From Paenibacillus sp. EZ-K15 (lineage in GTDB: Bacteria > Bacillota > Bacilli > Paenibacillales > Paenibacillaceae): 64,000 bases of DNA. Positions 45,288-53,949 of this stretch are shown in pieces (within the stretch, counting starts at the first letter, position 1; each line of letters starts with the position of its first letter). The position numbers and the translations under genes were made by a program. The notes below the pieces were generated by a model. The model did not search any database. It had not been told where the DNA came from and was given only the letters and a program-made list of their open reading frames with translations. The stretch spans positions 5,809-69,808 of the forward strand of contig NZ_PDHM01000007.1 in NCBI RefSeq assembly GCF_002573715.1, given 5' to 3'.

Positions 45288-46190
45288 ATGCAACGCTTGC
45301 AATTAGACAATGTAGTTAAGATTTATGCGGACAAAACGGCGGTAAACCGGATTTCGCTTCAGGTTGAGGAAGGTGAAATCTACGGACTGCTGGGTGCTAA
45401 CGGCGCTGGCAAAACAACCACCATGCGGATGGTGCTTGGATTGATCTACCCGGATGACGGAACAATTCTGTATAACGGAAAGCCGTATAACAAGGAACTG
45501 CGCCACATTATGGGTTACTTGCCGGAGGAGCGCGGGTTATACCCGAAAGTGAAAGTCAGCGAGCAGATTTCCTACTTGGCGCAGCTGCGGGGCATGTCCG
45601 CGAAAGACGCGGATAAGAGTCTGAAATATTGGCTGGAACGGTTTGAAGTACCTGACTATTACGATAAGAAGATTGAGGAACTCTCCAAAGGTAACCAGCA
45701 AAAAATGGGCTTTATCGCAGCGGTTGTTCATGACCCGCAAATTCTGATTCTGGACGAAGCCTTCAGCGGGCTGGATCCGGTGAACGTCGAACTTCTGAAA
45801 TCAACGGTAAAAGAACTTCGCGACAAGGGTACAAGCATTCTGTTCTCCACCCACCGGATGGAACATGTCGAGGAGTTGTGTAAGAACATTACCATTCTGC
45901 ATCGCTCCAATACGGTAGTGAAGGGAAATCTGAAGGATATCAAATCCAAGTATCCTCGTGAAGAAGTGTTGCTCGGTACGTCCGGTGAAGTCGGGGGTCT
46001 TGAAGCTCTACCAGGCGTAACGGCTGTGGAGCGAACAGAAGACGGCTACTCCATCCGGATCAGCCAGGTTGATGCAGCGCAAAACATTTTGAATACAGCC
46101 ATGTCGCAAAGCACGATCCATCGGTTTGAAGTGAAGGAGCCGACACTCAATCAAATCTTCATAAAGGCGGTAGGTGAATCCAATGAATAA
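45288..46190 (+). CDS. ABC transporter ATP-binding protein (NatA/YhaQ-like)
   Basis: 300 residues from ATG 45288 (GAGAGGGG upstream; the frame is open from 45210 inside the previous gene). Walker A GANGAGKTT, signature LSKGNQQKM, Walker B ILILDEAFSGLD, switch STHRMEH; the C-terminal DUF4162-type region is typical of NatA/YhaQ sodium or drug exporters. Paired with the ABC-2 permease immediately downstream, which overlaps its end. Confidence 0.92.
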   Translation: MQRLQLDNVVKIYADKTAVNRISLQVEEGEIYGLLGANGAGKTTTMRMVLGLIYPDDGTILYNGKPYNKELRHIMGYLPEERGLYPKVKVSEQISYLAQLRGMSAKDADKSLKYWLERFEVPDYYDKKIEELSKGNQQKMGFIAAVVHDPQILILDEAFSGLDPVNVELLKSTVKELRDKGTSILFSTHRMEHVEELCKNITILHRSNTVVKGNLKDIKSKYPREEVLLGTSGEVGGLEALPGVTAVERTEDGYSIRISQVDAAQNILNTAMSQSTIHRFEVKEPTLNQIFIKAVGESNE

Positions 46191-47487
46191 TATGTGGACC
46201 GTTATCCGATTTACGTTCATGAATAAAATAAGAACAAAGTCCTTTCTCGTTTCAACTTTGATTTTTGCACTCATTATTACGATCGGGATCAATCTTCCTT
46301 TTCTGATCCAAATGTTTACGGGAGATAAGGCTGGATCCGAAGAAACCACCCGCATCGGCCTGGTATACGGACAGGAGCAGATGCTCGCCGAACAACTGGA
46401 GACTACCTGGAGTAACCTGCCGACAACTTCCTATGAATTAATAAAATACGAAACGGCTGATGAAGCCGCGCTGAATAAGGATATTAAGGATGACGTAATC
46501 GAAGGTTATCTGAAATTCGAAGCGCAAGAAGGCAATACGTTCCCGACCGTGGTCTACAGCTCTGAAGATGAGGCGATGAGCCCGGAACTGCAATCCAATC
46601 TGCAAGCAGCTCTACAAGTGGCAAAGACGCGCAGCATTGTAGACGGACTTGATTTGTCCGATGCGCAGATTAATGAACTGAATCAACCGGTTCAGATTGA
46701 CGCTCGGAGTATCGATCCTACAGAAACAGGTAACGCTGGCGGAGCTTCCGGAGAGAAAGAAGGAGCTTCCGAGGTTATTAACTACATTGTTGTGTATGCA
46801 CTGATTATTCTCTTCTTCTTCACTTTGATGGGGACAGGTAACATGATCGCATCTGAAGTAACAACAGAGAAGAGCTCCCGCATTATGGAGATTTTGATTA
46901 CAAGCGTATCTCCGCTGAGCCAAATGTTTGGTAAGGTTATCGGCATGTTCCTGTTGGGACTGTCACAGATCGCGGCATTTGGAGTTGTAGTTGTTGTGAA
47001 CTTGATACTGCCGCACAATATAGATACATTGAAGGACATGAATCTCGACCTGACAGCCATAGACCCGATGCTGCTGGTGTTCGGTTTAATCTTCTACATC
47101 CTTGGCTATTTCTTGTATGCGATGCTCTACGCGGCTATCGGTTCGATTGTCAGCCGTACCGAGGATTTGGGGCAGGCGGTCATGCCGATTACGATGCTGT
47201 CCCTGGTGGCATTCTATATCGCCATCTTTAGCCTAAGTGCTCCGAATTCGATGCTGATGAAGGTATCCACCTACATCCCGTTCATCTCGCCAACCACGAT
47301 TCTGGTTCGTATCGGCCTTGGCGATATAGCAGTGTGGGAGATTCTTCTTTCGCTGGCGATCCTGATCGTATCCATCCTCGTTTTCGGTTGGCTGGCTGCG
47401 AAAATCTATCGCACCGGTGTCCTGATGTACGGCAAGCGCCCTACATTCAAGGAGCTTAGAAAAGCGATGAAGGCTTATAAGATGTAA
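46183..47487 (+). CDS. ABC-2 type permease (NatB/YhaP-like)
   Basis: 434 residues from ATG 46183, overlapping the ATPase stop by 8 nt. One N-terminal helix, a ~165-residue extracytoplasmic domain and five or more C-terminal helices, as in NatB/YhaP. The block MIASEVTTEKSSRIMEILITSVSPLSQMFGKVIG is the ABC-2 signature. Bacillus NatAB expels sodium; YhaQP is of similar type; the actual substrate here cannot be assigned. Confidence 0.9.
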   Translation: MNNMWTVIRFTFMNKIRTKSFLVSTLIFALIITIGINLPFLIQMFTGDKAGSEETTRIGLVYGQEQMLAEQLETTWSNLPTTSYELIKYETADEAALNKDIKDDVIEGYLKFEAQEGNTFPTVVYSSEDEAMSPELQSNLQAALQVAKTRSIVDGLDLSDAQINELNQPVQIDARSIDPTETGNAGGASGEKEGASEVINYIVVYALIILFFFTLMGTGNMIASEVTTEKSSRIMEILITSVSPLSQMFGKVIGMFLLGLSQIAAFGVVVVVNLILPHNIDTLKDMNLDLTAIDPMLLVFGLIFYILGYFLYAMLYAAIGSIVSRTEDLGQAVMPITMLSLVAFYIAIFSLSAPNSMLMKVSTYIPFISPTTILVRIGLGDIAVWEILLSLAILIVSILVFGWLAAKIYRTGVLMYGKRPTFKELRKAMKAYKM

Positions 47488-47545
47488 GCATAGGCAGCAC
47501 AAATAGTTGTGGGCTGCTGAAGCAAGAAAGTAGAAGACTAGTGGG

Positions 47546-47570
47546 CGCCATACCAACCATCGGTATGGCG
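47546..47570. other. isolated hairpin in the gap before the TraB-like gene
   Basis: 9-bp perfect stem CGCCATACC / GGTATGGCG with a 7-nt loop but no T run. It might serve as an mRNA 3' end stabiliser of the exporter operon. Confidence 0.4.
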
Positions 47571-47681
47571 AACCATCATAAATCTTTGATCATTAATGAA
47601 GCGCACTGGCAGTTATTCTTTGGAACAAGAATTACAAGATGAAATTTTCAAGATTATACGAAAATAAAGGAGATTACATAA

Positions 47682-48899
47682 ATGAAAAACTGGAAAAAAA
47701 TGCTCTTGTCCCTCGCGATTTCGGTTGGGTTACTCGCTTCGGCAGTACCTGCCATGGCTGCCCTACAACAACAGCCGGCAGTGAAAGTGGATAACCAGGT
47801 TGTTCAATATTCGCTTGGTACACCGATTATAGACAAGGGCACAACGCTTGTTCCGCTCAGAACAACGCTTCAGGCTCTGGACGTGAAACTGAAGGGTACA
47901 GCAGATGACACGATCCATGTCGTTGTGGATGGCAAAACCATTACGCTGAAAGGTAAACTGAAACAAATCAATGGTGTAACCTATGCGCCAATTCGAGTTG
48001 TTGGGGACGCTGCGGGTTATAAGGTTAGCTGGGATGCGAAAACTCGCGCCGTTCTGCTGGTTTCCAAGGAAACAGAAACCGCACAAGCTGGCGGCCGCGG
48101 CTTCATGTGGGAAGTGGAGAGCAACGGGAATACAGTGTACCTCGTAGGCTCCATGCATATCGCGGATGACAGCTTCTACCCGCTACGTCCAGAGTTTGAA
48201 GAAGCATTTGCCGAGGCAGACTATCTCGGTGTTGAGATTGATATCAGCAAAGCGGCTGATGAGGAGCAGCAGAAACTGATCATGGATCTGGGAATGTATC
48301 AGGATGGGACAACCTTGAAGGACCATGTATCCAGTGAGACCTATGCCAAGCTTGGCGGAATTCTGAAGCAAAGTGGCATGCAGCCGAATGCACTCGATGC
48401 ATTCAAGCCTTGGGTTGCCGAAACCACGATCAGTAGTCTGAAATCCGTGAAAGCCGGGTACGACGCATCAGCTGGAATCGACCTGTATTTCATCCAGAAG
48501 GCTATTGAACGCAAAGTGCCGATTCTGGAACTGGAGACTTATGAATCCCAGCTGGGCATGTTTGATAACTTCTCCAAGGAGCTGCAGGAGAAAAACCTCA
48601 ATATCGCCCTCGATAACTTCGACGTACTGGACGAGAGCGTGAACCAGATGGCCGAAATGTGGAAAACAGGCAATGACGAGCAGCTGCTCGAGTTAACAAA
48701 CAGCATGTCGGGTGACGAGGAATATAACAAAGCGATGCTGATCGACCGCAACATCGGCATGGCAGACAAAATCGACGGATATTTGAAAAACGGCAAAAAC
48801 GAAGAGTATTTCATTGTGGTAGGGTCAGCTCATTATCTGGGTGAGCATGGCATTGTGAAGCTGCTTAAGGATAAAGGCTATACTGTCGTTCGCAAATAA
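47682..48899 (+). CDS. secreted copper-amine-oxidase-N / TraB (GumN) domain protein
   Basis: 405 residues. Cleavable signal peptide ending A-M-A, a copper amine oxidase N-terminal-like domain (about 30-130: DKGTTLVPLRTTLQALDVKL... and YAPIRVVGDAAGYKVSWDAKTRAVLL), then a TraB/PrgY/GumN domain with the hallmark G-S-x-H motifs (YLVGSMHIADD near residue 152 and VVGSAHYLGEHG near the C-terminus). TraB-family proteins are thought to be metalloproteases. The N-terminal domain is common on Firmicute wall-associated proteins. Monocistronic; the substrate is unknown. Confidence 0.88.
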   Translation: MKNWKKMLLSLAISVGLLASAVPAMAALQQQPAVKVDNQVVQYSLGTPIIDKGTTLVPLRTTLQALDVKLKGTADDTIHVVVDGKTITLKGKLKQINGVTYAPIRVVGDAAGYKVSWDAKTRAVLLVSKETETAQAGGRGFMWEVESNGNTVYLVGSMHIADDSFYPLRPEFEEAFAEADYLGVEIDISKAADEEQQKLIMDLGMYQDGTTLKDHVSSETYAKLGGILKQSGMQPNALDAFKPWVAETTISSLKSVKAGYDASAGIDLYFIQKAIERKVPILELETYESQLGMFDNFSKELQEKNLNIALDNFDVLDESVNQMAEMWKTGNDEQLLELTNSMSGDEEYNKAMLIDRNIGMADKIDGYLKNGKNEEYFIVVGSAHYLGEHGIVKLLKDKGYTVVRK

Positions 48900-48932
48900 A
48901 TAGCTACAGGTTTGTGGCCTTCAGGAAACGAA

Positions 48933-48974
48933 AACCTTCCAATGATCGTTATTCGATCATTGGAAGGTTTTTTT
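48933..48974 (+). terminator. intrinsic terminator after the TraB-like gene
   Basis: 16-bp perfect stem AACCTTCCAATGATCG / CGATCATTGGAAGGTT, T run. Confidence 0.95.
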
Positions 48975-49091
48975 AATTGTTCTTCCTGGCAGAAATTTCA
49001 TGATGTTTCTAGAGTCTAGACATCGGCTGCAAACCGTTCTGCACCAGCCTTTGACAGACTTCCGACCAAATGGTTTCGGCAGTGGCAATCA

Positions 49092-49105
49092 ATGCAGCGC
49101 TTTCA
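49092..49105 (-). promoter_or_regulatory. partial cre-like site
   Basis: On the minus strand, TGAAAGCGCTGCAT matches the CcpA consensus TGWAANCGNTNWCA in the first ten positions, not in the last three. It lies 190 bp upstream of the second sugar operon. Confidence 0.35.
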
Positions 49106-49176
49106 TTTTTCCAAAAAAACAGTTGATAATTGAGAAATCATCCTCTATGATAATGTCATCAGACCGGATATGAAAA

Positions 49177-49263
49177 TTAAAGCACTTTAACTTTTATACA
49201 TACATCATCCTATGAAACCCTGAAAACAGGGGAAACTTTATATTGAAAGTTAAAGCGTTATAA
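49177..49263 (+). promoter_or_regulatory. LacI-type operator pair over the promoter of the second sugar operon
   Basis: Two related 14-mers: TTAAAGCACTTTAA (49177-49190, a palindrome broken only at the central CA) and TTAAAGCGTTATAA (49250-49263, centre CG as in LacI-family operators), 73 bp apart and 12 of 14 identical. The second overlaps the -10 hexamer TATAAT (49259-49264). The LacI regulator encoded at 52643 is the likely binder; spacing of about seven helical turns would allow looping. Confidence 0.6.
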
Positions 49264-49295
49264 TTTTCAAAATAAAAAGAAAGGTTGGTGTTTCC

Positions 49296-50189
49296 GTGAC
49301 CCATCGCGAAAGCCGACGGCAGACGTTATACATGTACCTCTTCATCGCTCCATGGCTTATCGGTTTCCTGGTGTTTGCCTTGTATCCGATTCTGTCATCC
49401 CTTTATTACAGTTTCACGGACTATGACATTATCCACCCACCGAAATATGTCGGCCTGGCGAACTACTCCGAAATGTTTCAAGATGATCTGTTTTGGAAAT
49501 CCGTTGTGGTAACGGTACGGTATACGTTTATAAGCGTACCGATCCAACTGTTGCTGGCACTCGGATTTGCGCTCCTGCTCAATACGAAAATACCGTTCCG
49601 CGGATTTTTCCGGACCGCCATGTATTTTCCGAGCATGGTATCCGGCGTGGCGATGTCACTGCTGTGGTACTGGATTTTCAATCCATCGATCGGTCTGTTC
49701 AACTATGTTTTGTCCTGGTTCGGCATCAGTGGCCCGTCCTGGCTTATGAGTCCGGATTATGCGCTTTACGCTCTGATCATTATGTCCTTCTGGACAGTAG
49801 GTTCAGGCATGATTCTGTTCCTCGCAGGACTCATGAGCGTGCCTGCCAGTCTCGTGGAAGCCGCCAAGCTTGACGGTGCGGGACGCTTCCGGATTTTTCT
49901 GAATGTGACGCTCCCCATGATATCACCGGTGCTGTTGTTCCAGCTGATTATGGGTGTCATTGACTCCTTCCAGGTATTTACGCAAGCGTACGTCATGACC
50001 CAGGGCGGTCCTAACTACTCAACATGGTTCTATGTTTACAACCTGTACACCAGCGCCTTCAAAGAATACCGGGCTGGATACTCATCCGCTCTCGCGTGGG
50101 TTCTGCTGATCGTTGTCATGCTGTTTACGGCACTAATTATGAAATTCTCGAACCGTTATGTTCACTATGAAGGAGGCGGACGCAAATGA
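49296..50189 (+). CDS. sugar ABC transporter permease (MalF/UgpA type)
   Basis: 297 residues, six helices, GTG start with GAAAGG upstream. EAA loop VEAAKLDGAGRFRIFLNVTLPMISP. It is the first gene of a second CUT1 importer operon; no ATPase gene is linked. Confidence 0.92.
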   Translation: MTHRESRRQTLYMYLFIAPWLIGFLVFALYPILSSLYYSFTDYDIIHPPKYVGLANYSEMFQDDLFWKSVVVTVRYTFISVPIQLLLALGFALLLNTKIPFRGFFRTAMYFPSMVSGVAMSLLWYWIFNPSIGLFNYVLSWFGISGPSWLMSPDYALYALIIMSFWTVGSGMILFLAGLMSVPASLVEAAKLDGAGRFRIFLNVTLPMISPVLLFQLIMGVIDSFQVFTQAYVMTQGGPNYSTWFYVYNLYTSAFKEYRAGYSSALAWVLLIVVMLFTALIMKFSNRYVHYEGGGRK

Positions 50190-51070
50190 GAACCATTCCG
50201 ACAGCCAGTCCTTCGGCTTCACCTTCTACGAATAAACGCCGGCGCAAAATCGATGTCGTAAGCATTGCCAGCTTTATTGCCTTAGTGGTCACCACCTTTC
50301 TCATGCTCCTGCCTTTGTTTTTCATGGTTTCGACCTCGCTGAAATCGAAGAAGGAACTCCTGAAGTTTCCTCCGACCTTTTTGCCGGATTCCTGGCAGTG
50401 GAGCAACTACAAGGAAATTTTCGAAACGCTAAACTTCGGCCAAATGTACATGAACAGTCTCATTATCGGCACTTTGACCGTGGTCGGCACTCTGTTGTCG
50501 TCGGCGCTGGCAGCCTACGGCTTTGCCAGATACCGGGGCAAGGGCAGCAACCTGTGGTTCATGTTGATGCTCAGCACCATGATGCTTCCTTATCCAGCGA
50601 TTATGATCCCGCAGTTCATTCTTTTTTCCAAGCTGAACTGGATCGATACGTTCTTGCCGCTGATCGTACCTGCATTTTTCGGCTCGGCATACAACATCTT
50701 TTTGCTGCGCCAGTTCTTTTCCACGCTGCCGGATGAGTTGTTTGACGCAGGGCGCATGGACGGTTGCAGCGAGCTGCGGATGTGGTGGCGGATTGCCTTG
50801 CCTCTGTCTGGTCCGGCACTTGCAACCGTTGCCATCTTTGCCTTCATTTACAGCTGGAACGACCTGCTGACACCCGTGCTCTACCTAAGCTCATCGGATA
50901 AATTTACGCTTCCGGTCGGTATGTCTTCCTTCACCTCGTCGCGGTTTCGCATTCCACCGTGGCATCTACTCATGGTTGCCTCCGTGCTCGCCATGCTGCC
51001 GATTGTCACCTTATTTGCGATAGCCCAGAAACGATTTGTTGAAGGAATTGTACTTACAGGCATCAAGTAA
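50186..51070 (+). CDS. sugar ABC transporter permease (MalG/UgpE type)
   Basis: 294 residues, six helices after a polar N-terminal stretch of 25 residues. EAA loop FDAGRMDGCSELRMWWRIALPLSGP. ATGA overlap with the preceding gene. Partner of that permease. Confidence 0.92.
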   Translation: MRTIPTASPSASPSTNKRRRKIDVVSIASFIALVVTTFLMLLPLFFMVSTSLKSKKELLKFPPTFLPDSWQWSNYKEIFETLNFGQMYMNSLIIGTLTVVGTLLSSALAAYGFARYRGKGSNLWFMLMLSTMMLPYPAIMIPQFILFSKLNWIDTFLPLIVPAFFGSAYNIFLLRQFFSTLPDELFDAGRMDGCSELRMWWRIALPLSGPALATVAIFAFIYSWNDLLTPVLYLSSSDKFTLPVGMSSFTSSRFRIPPWHLLMVASVLAMLPIVTLFAIAQKRFVEGIVLTGIK

Positions 51071-51124
51071 AGACCCCGCCGCAGCGGCGGCAAACAAACT
51101 TGAGTATATGGGGGACTGTAGTTC

Positions 51125-52510
51125 ATGAAAAAAAGAAGGATTAAAAAGACCTATGCACTTCTGCTTGCGTTCAGCATGCTCGTCGTATTGGCATTGTCCG
51201 GCTGCACCGGCGGCAAATCAGCGGGAGAGGTAGCTCCCGAAGGCAAAGGCGACAGCGGCGGTTCTTCAGGCGAGCAAGTAACCATTACGCATTACACGAT
51301 GGATTCGGAAGACCGGACTTTTATTGAAAAGCTGGTTCCGGACTTTGAAGCCAAGCACCCTAACATCAAGGTCCGAATAGAAAAGGCTCCTTACGAGCAG
51401 TTTGATAGCAAGCTGCAAACGCTGATCGCTGGCGGTAAATCGCCTGACGTGACAAGCCATTATGGCTACGGCGGTTTTGCGGAATATTTCAACAAAGATA
51501 TGCTGCTTGACATGAACGACATTATAAAGGAAGACGGCTTTAAGGCATCCGATTACAGCATCCCGGAAGACCTCATGGACATCTATACCATCAAAGACCA
51601 TGTATACGGGATTCCGGTCAATATGTATGTGACCCTCATGCTCTATAACAAAGACATGTTTGATGCTGCCAATGTTCCTTATCCTCCAAGCGATTACGAG
51701 GACAAGAGCTGGACGTTTGACAAAATGGTTGAAGAAGCCAAGAAAATGACGCATGTATCCGACGATATCGCTAAAACACAGTATGGCGTCGACTTTACAT
51801 GGTCCGAACGCGATATGCGCCCGCTGTATTTCGGCGTTGAGCCCTACTCCCAGGATACCTGGACCAACGGCGGCGTGCCCTCGGAGACACACTTTGATTC
51901 TCCTGAAGTGATTGCAACCTACAACAAACTGTTTGACCTGATTTTGAAGGATAAGGTTTCCCCGACGACGGAATGGAGTAAGAGCGTAGCCGGGCAAAAT
52001 GGCGATGCATTCGTAACCGGCAAGGTTGGCATGACCGTCAGCGGCTCCTGGAGCCTTGCAGGCTCCAATGACTTTCCGTTCGAGGTCGGCGTGGCTGCAG
52101 TTCCTGCCGGCGGCAACGACAAGATCCGCAGCGTGCTGTTCGTCGATCCACTCTTTATTCTGAAAGGTTCCAAGCATCCGAAGGAAGCTTTTGAATGGAT
52201 CAAATATCTGGTCAGCGAAGAAGTTCAGGAAAAATCCATTGACCTGAGCGGCGGCAATCCACCTGTCAATACGAAGGCAGCTGAAGCTTATTACAAGCAT
52301 TTTGAGGGCATCGATCCGGAAGATGTGAAAAAGGTTTATGAAGGCGCTGTGAAATACGGCTTTGAATCCTATAATCACTTGATCACCAACTACTCGCAAA
52401 TCAATGACATGTTCATCAACGAAATGCAGCCGATCGATACCGGACACAAGACCGTTGAAGAAGTGATGCCAACGATTCAGAAAAAAGTCATGGAAATTAT
52501 CAAACGTTAA
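51125..52510 (+). CDS. sugar-binding lipoprotein of the second ABC importer
   Basis: 461 residues. Signal peptide with lipobox A-L-S-G-C followed by a Gly/Ser/Glu linker and a family 1 solute-binding fold (FEAKHPNIKVRIEKAPYEQFDSKL, MLYNKDMFDAANVPYPPS). It delivers its sugar to the two permeases upstream. A strong terminator follows, and the LacI gene lies just behind it. Confidence 0.92.
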   Translation: MKKRRIKKTYALLLAFSMLVVLALSGCTGGKSAGEVAPEGKGDSGGSSGEQVTITHYTMDSEDRTFIEKLVPDFEAKHPNIKVRIEKAPYEQFDSKLQTLIAGGKSPDVTSHYGYGGFAEYFNKDMLLDMNDIIKEDGFKASDYSIPEDLMDIYTIKDHVYGIPVNMYVTLMLYNKDMFDAANVPYPPSDYEDKSWTFDKMVEEAKKMTHVSDDIAKTQYGVDFTWSERDMRPLYFGVEPYSQDTWTNGGVPSETHFDSPEVIATYNKLFDLILKDKVSPTTEWSKSVAGQNGDAFVTGKVGMTVSGSWSLAGSNDFPFEVGVAAVPAGGNDKIRSVLFVDPLFILKGSKHPKEAFEWIKYLVSEEVQEKSIDLSGGNPPVNTKAAEAYYKHFEGIDPEDVKKVYEGAVKYGFESYNHLITNYSQINDMFINEMQPIDTGHKTVEEVMPTIQKKVMEIIKR

Positions 52511-52516
52511 TGCAGA

Positions 52517-52556
52517 CAGATGTACCGCCCCGAAAGGGGCGGTACATCTGTTAATT
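52517..52556 (+). terminator. intrinsic terminator of the second sugar operon
   Basis: Perfect 15-bp stem CAGATGTACCGCCCC / GGGGCGGTACATCTG around a GAAA tetraloop, then TTAATTT. Confidence 0.9.
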
Positions 52557-52642
52557 TAGCTTCGCGGCCAGGCCTCCGTCCATGTATACTAGTGTTAAGC
52601 CAATGTAAACGTACGGAAAATCCGCCGCAAGGAGTATAAACA

Positions 52643-53638
52643 ATGAAGGTTAGTATATTTGACGTAGCAAAAAAATCAGGCCTGTCCGTTGTAACGGTGT
52701 CACGTGTCTTAAACGGTGCCGAATCTGTTCGAGAGAAAAACAGACAAAAGGTTCTGGAAGCCATCAAGGAGCTTGATTACCGTCCTAATGCTGCCGCTCG
52801 GAGTTTAGCCCGCGGTAAGACAGGGATTGTCGGTTTGATCGTGACCACCCTTCAGGACTCCTTCTTCGACGCTGTAGTCAAGGAGTTGAATGAAGTGCTG
52901 GCACTTCACGGTTATTTCCTGGCCATTTCGGTCTCTACGGGCATAGGCTCTGACGAAGCCCATTATCTGATTCAGGAAGATCGCGTGGACGGACTGATTC
53001 TGCTCTCGCCAATGGAAGAAGACAACTATATCGTGGAATTGAAACGGCGCAATATCCCTTATGTCCTGATTGACAACCAGAAGCCGGATAATGACGCTTT
53101 TTCCGTCACCATAGACAACTACAAAGGCGGTTATACCGCAACGAAGCACCTGCTCGATCTCGGCCATACTTCCATTGCGCATTTAAGCGGGCAGGATATG
53201 TTCCGCAGCACGAGGGAACGCCGCAGCGGCTTTCTGCAGGCACTTAAGGAAAAGAGCATGGCGCCGTTCGAAATGGTTACAGGTGATTTCGAGATCGACT
53301 TTGGCTATGATATCTGCCGCAAATGGCTGCAGGAAGGGCGACTTCCTTCCGCCGTTTTCGCAGGCGATGACAATATCGCGCTCGGGGTCATGAACGCTCT
53401 TCTGGAAGAAGGCATCCGGGTTCCAGAACAGGTAGCCATTGTGGGCTATGACGATCAGTATATCTCATCTAAGCTGCGCCCCCATTTGACAACGGTCCGG
53501 CAGCCTACTGACCGGATTGGGCTTGCCGCAGCGGAAATGCTGCTGAAGCGTATGGATGGTACGATGAAACGTGGGGGCAATGTTCGGATTGACCCTGAAC
53601 TTATCGTAAGAGCATCTACGGTTATGCCTGCAGAATAG
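52643..53638 (+). CDS. LacI family transcriptional regulator
   Basis: 331 residues. The helix-turn-helix is at the very N-terminus (IFDVAKKSGLSVVTVSRVLNGAESV), followed by the hinge (YRPNAAARSLARGKTG) and a periplasmic-binding-protein-like sugar domain (YDICRKWLQEGRLPSAVFAGDDNIALGVMNALLEEG). It is the expected sugar-responsive regulator of the upstream importer operon, which has matching operators. Confidence 0.94.
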   Translation: MKVSIFDVAKKSGLSVVTVSRVLNGAESVREKNRQKVLEAIKELDYRPNAAARSLARGKTGIVGLIVTTLQDSFFDAVVKELNEVLALHGYFLAISVSTGIGSDEAHYLIQEDRVDGLILLSPMEEDNYIVELKRRNIPYVLIDNQKPDNDAFSVTIDNYKGGYTATKHLLDLGHTSIAHLSGQDMFRSTRERRSGFLQALKEKSMAPFEMVTGDFEIDFGYDICRKWLQEGRLPSAVFAGDDNIALGVMNALLEEGIRVPEQVAIVGYDDQYISSKLRPHLTTVRQPTDRIGLAAAEMLLKRMDGTMKRGGNVRIDPELIVRASTVMPAE

Positions 53639-53668
53639 TCAGTTGTTTCATTCAAAGAAGAGTGCCTG

Positions 53669-53700
53669 GTCCCCGTATTTACGGGGACTTTTTCTTTTTA
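53669..53700 (+). terminator. intrinsic terminator of the LacI gene
   Basis: GTCCCCG / CGGGGAC stem with a 6-nt loop and TTTTTCTTTT. Confidence 0.9.
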
Positions 53701-53949
53701 TCGAATGTATGAGTAGATAAGCATGCAGCTTCAAATACCATACATCGGTTAATAGATCAATGACTCGATAGAGTGATTTTCTTGTTTTTCACCGAGTTGT
53801 CGGAAAGATACGATTGTTTGTTGAACGAGAGGCTTTCGTGATTCATTTGAGACATTGCTTCGTTATAATAACGTTTAATTATCGGGTAAGTATGGTTAGG
53901 GTCAATCCCGATCAACGAATGAACAGGGTTTGAAAGGAGGCAGTATCTC
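53701..53949. other. upstream region of cydA
   Basis: A TATAAT hexamer lies near 53866 without a convincing -35 sequence. I see no clear Rex or other redox-regulator site, though I could not search for one systematically. Confidence 0.35.

Noticed and set aside
51266..52447. 393-codon minus-strand frame
   Set aside because: Antisense to the sugar-binding lipoprotein gene, whose signal peptide, fold motifs and ribosome site are clear.
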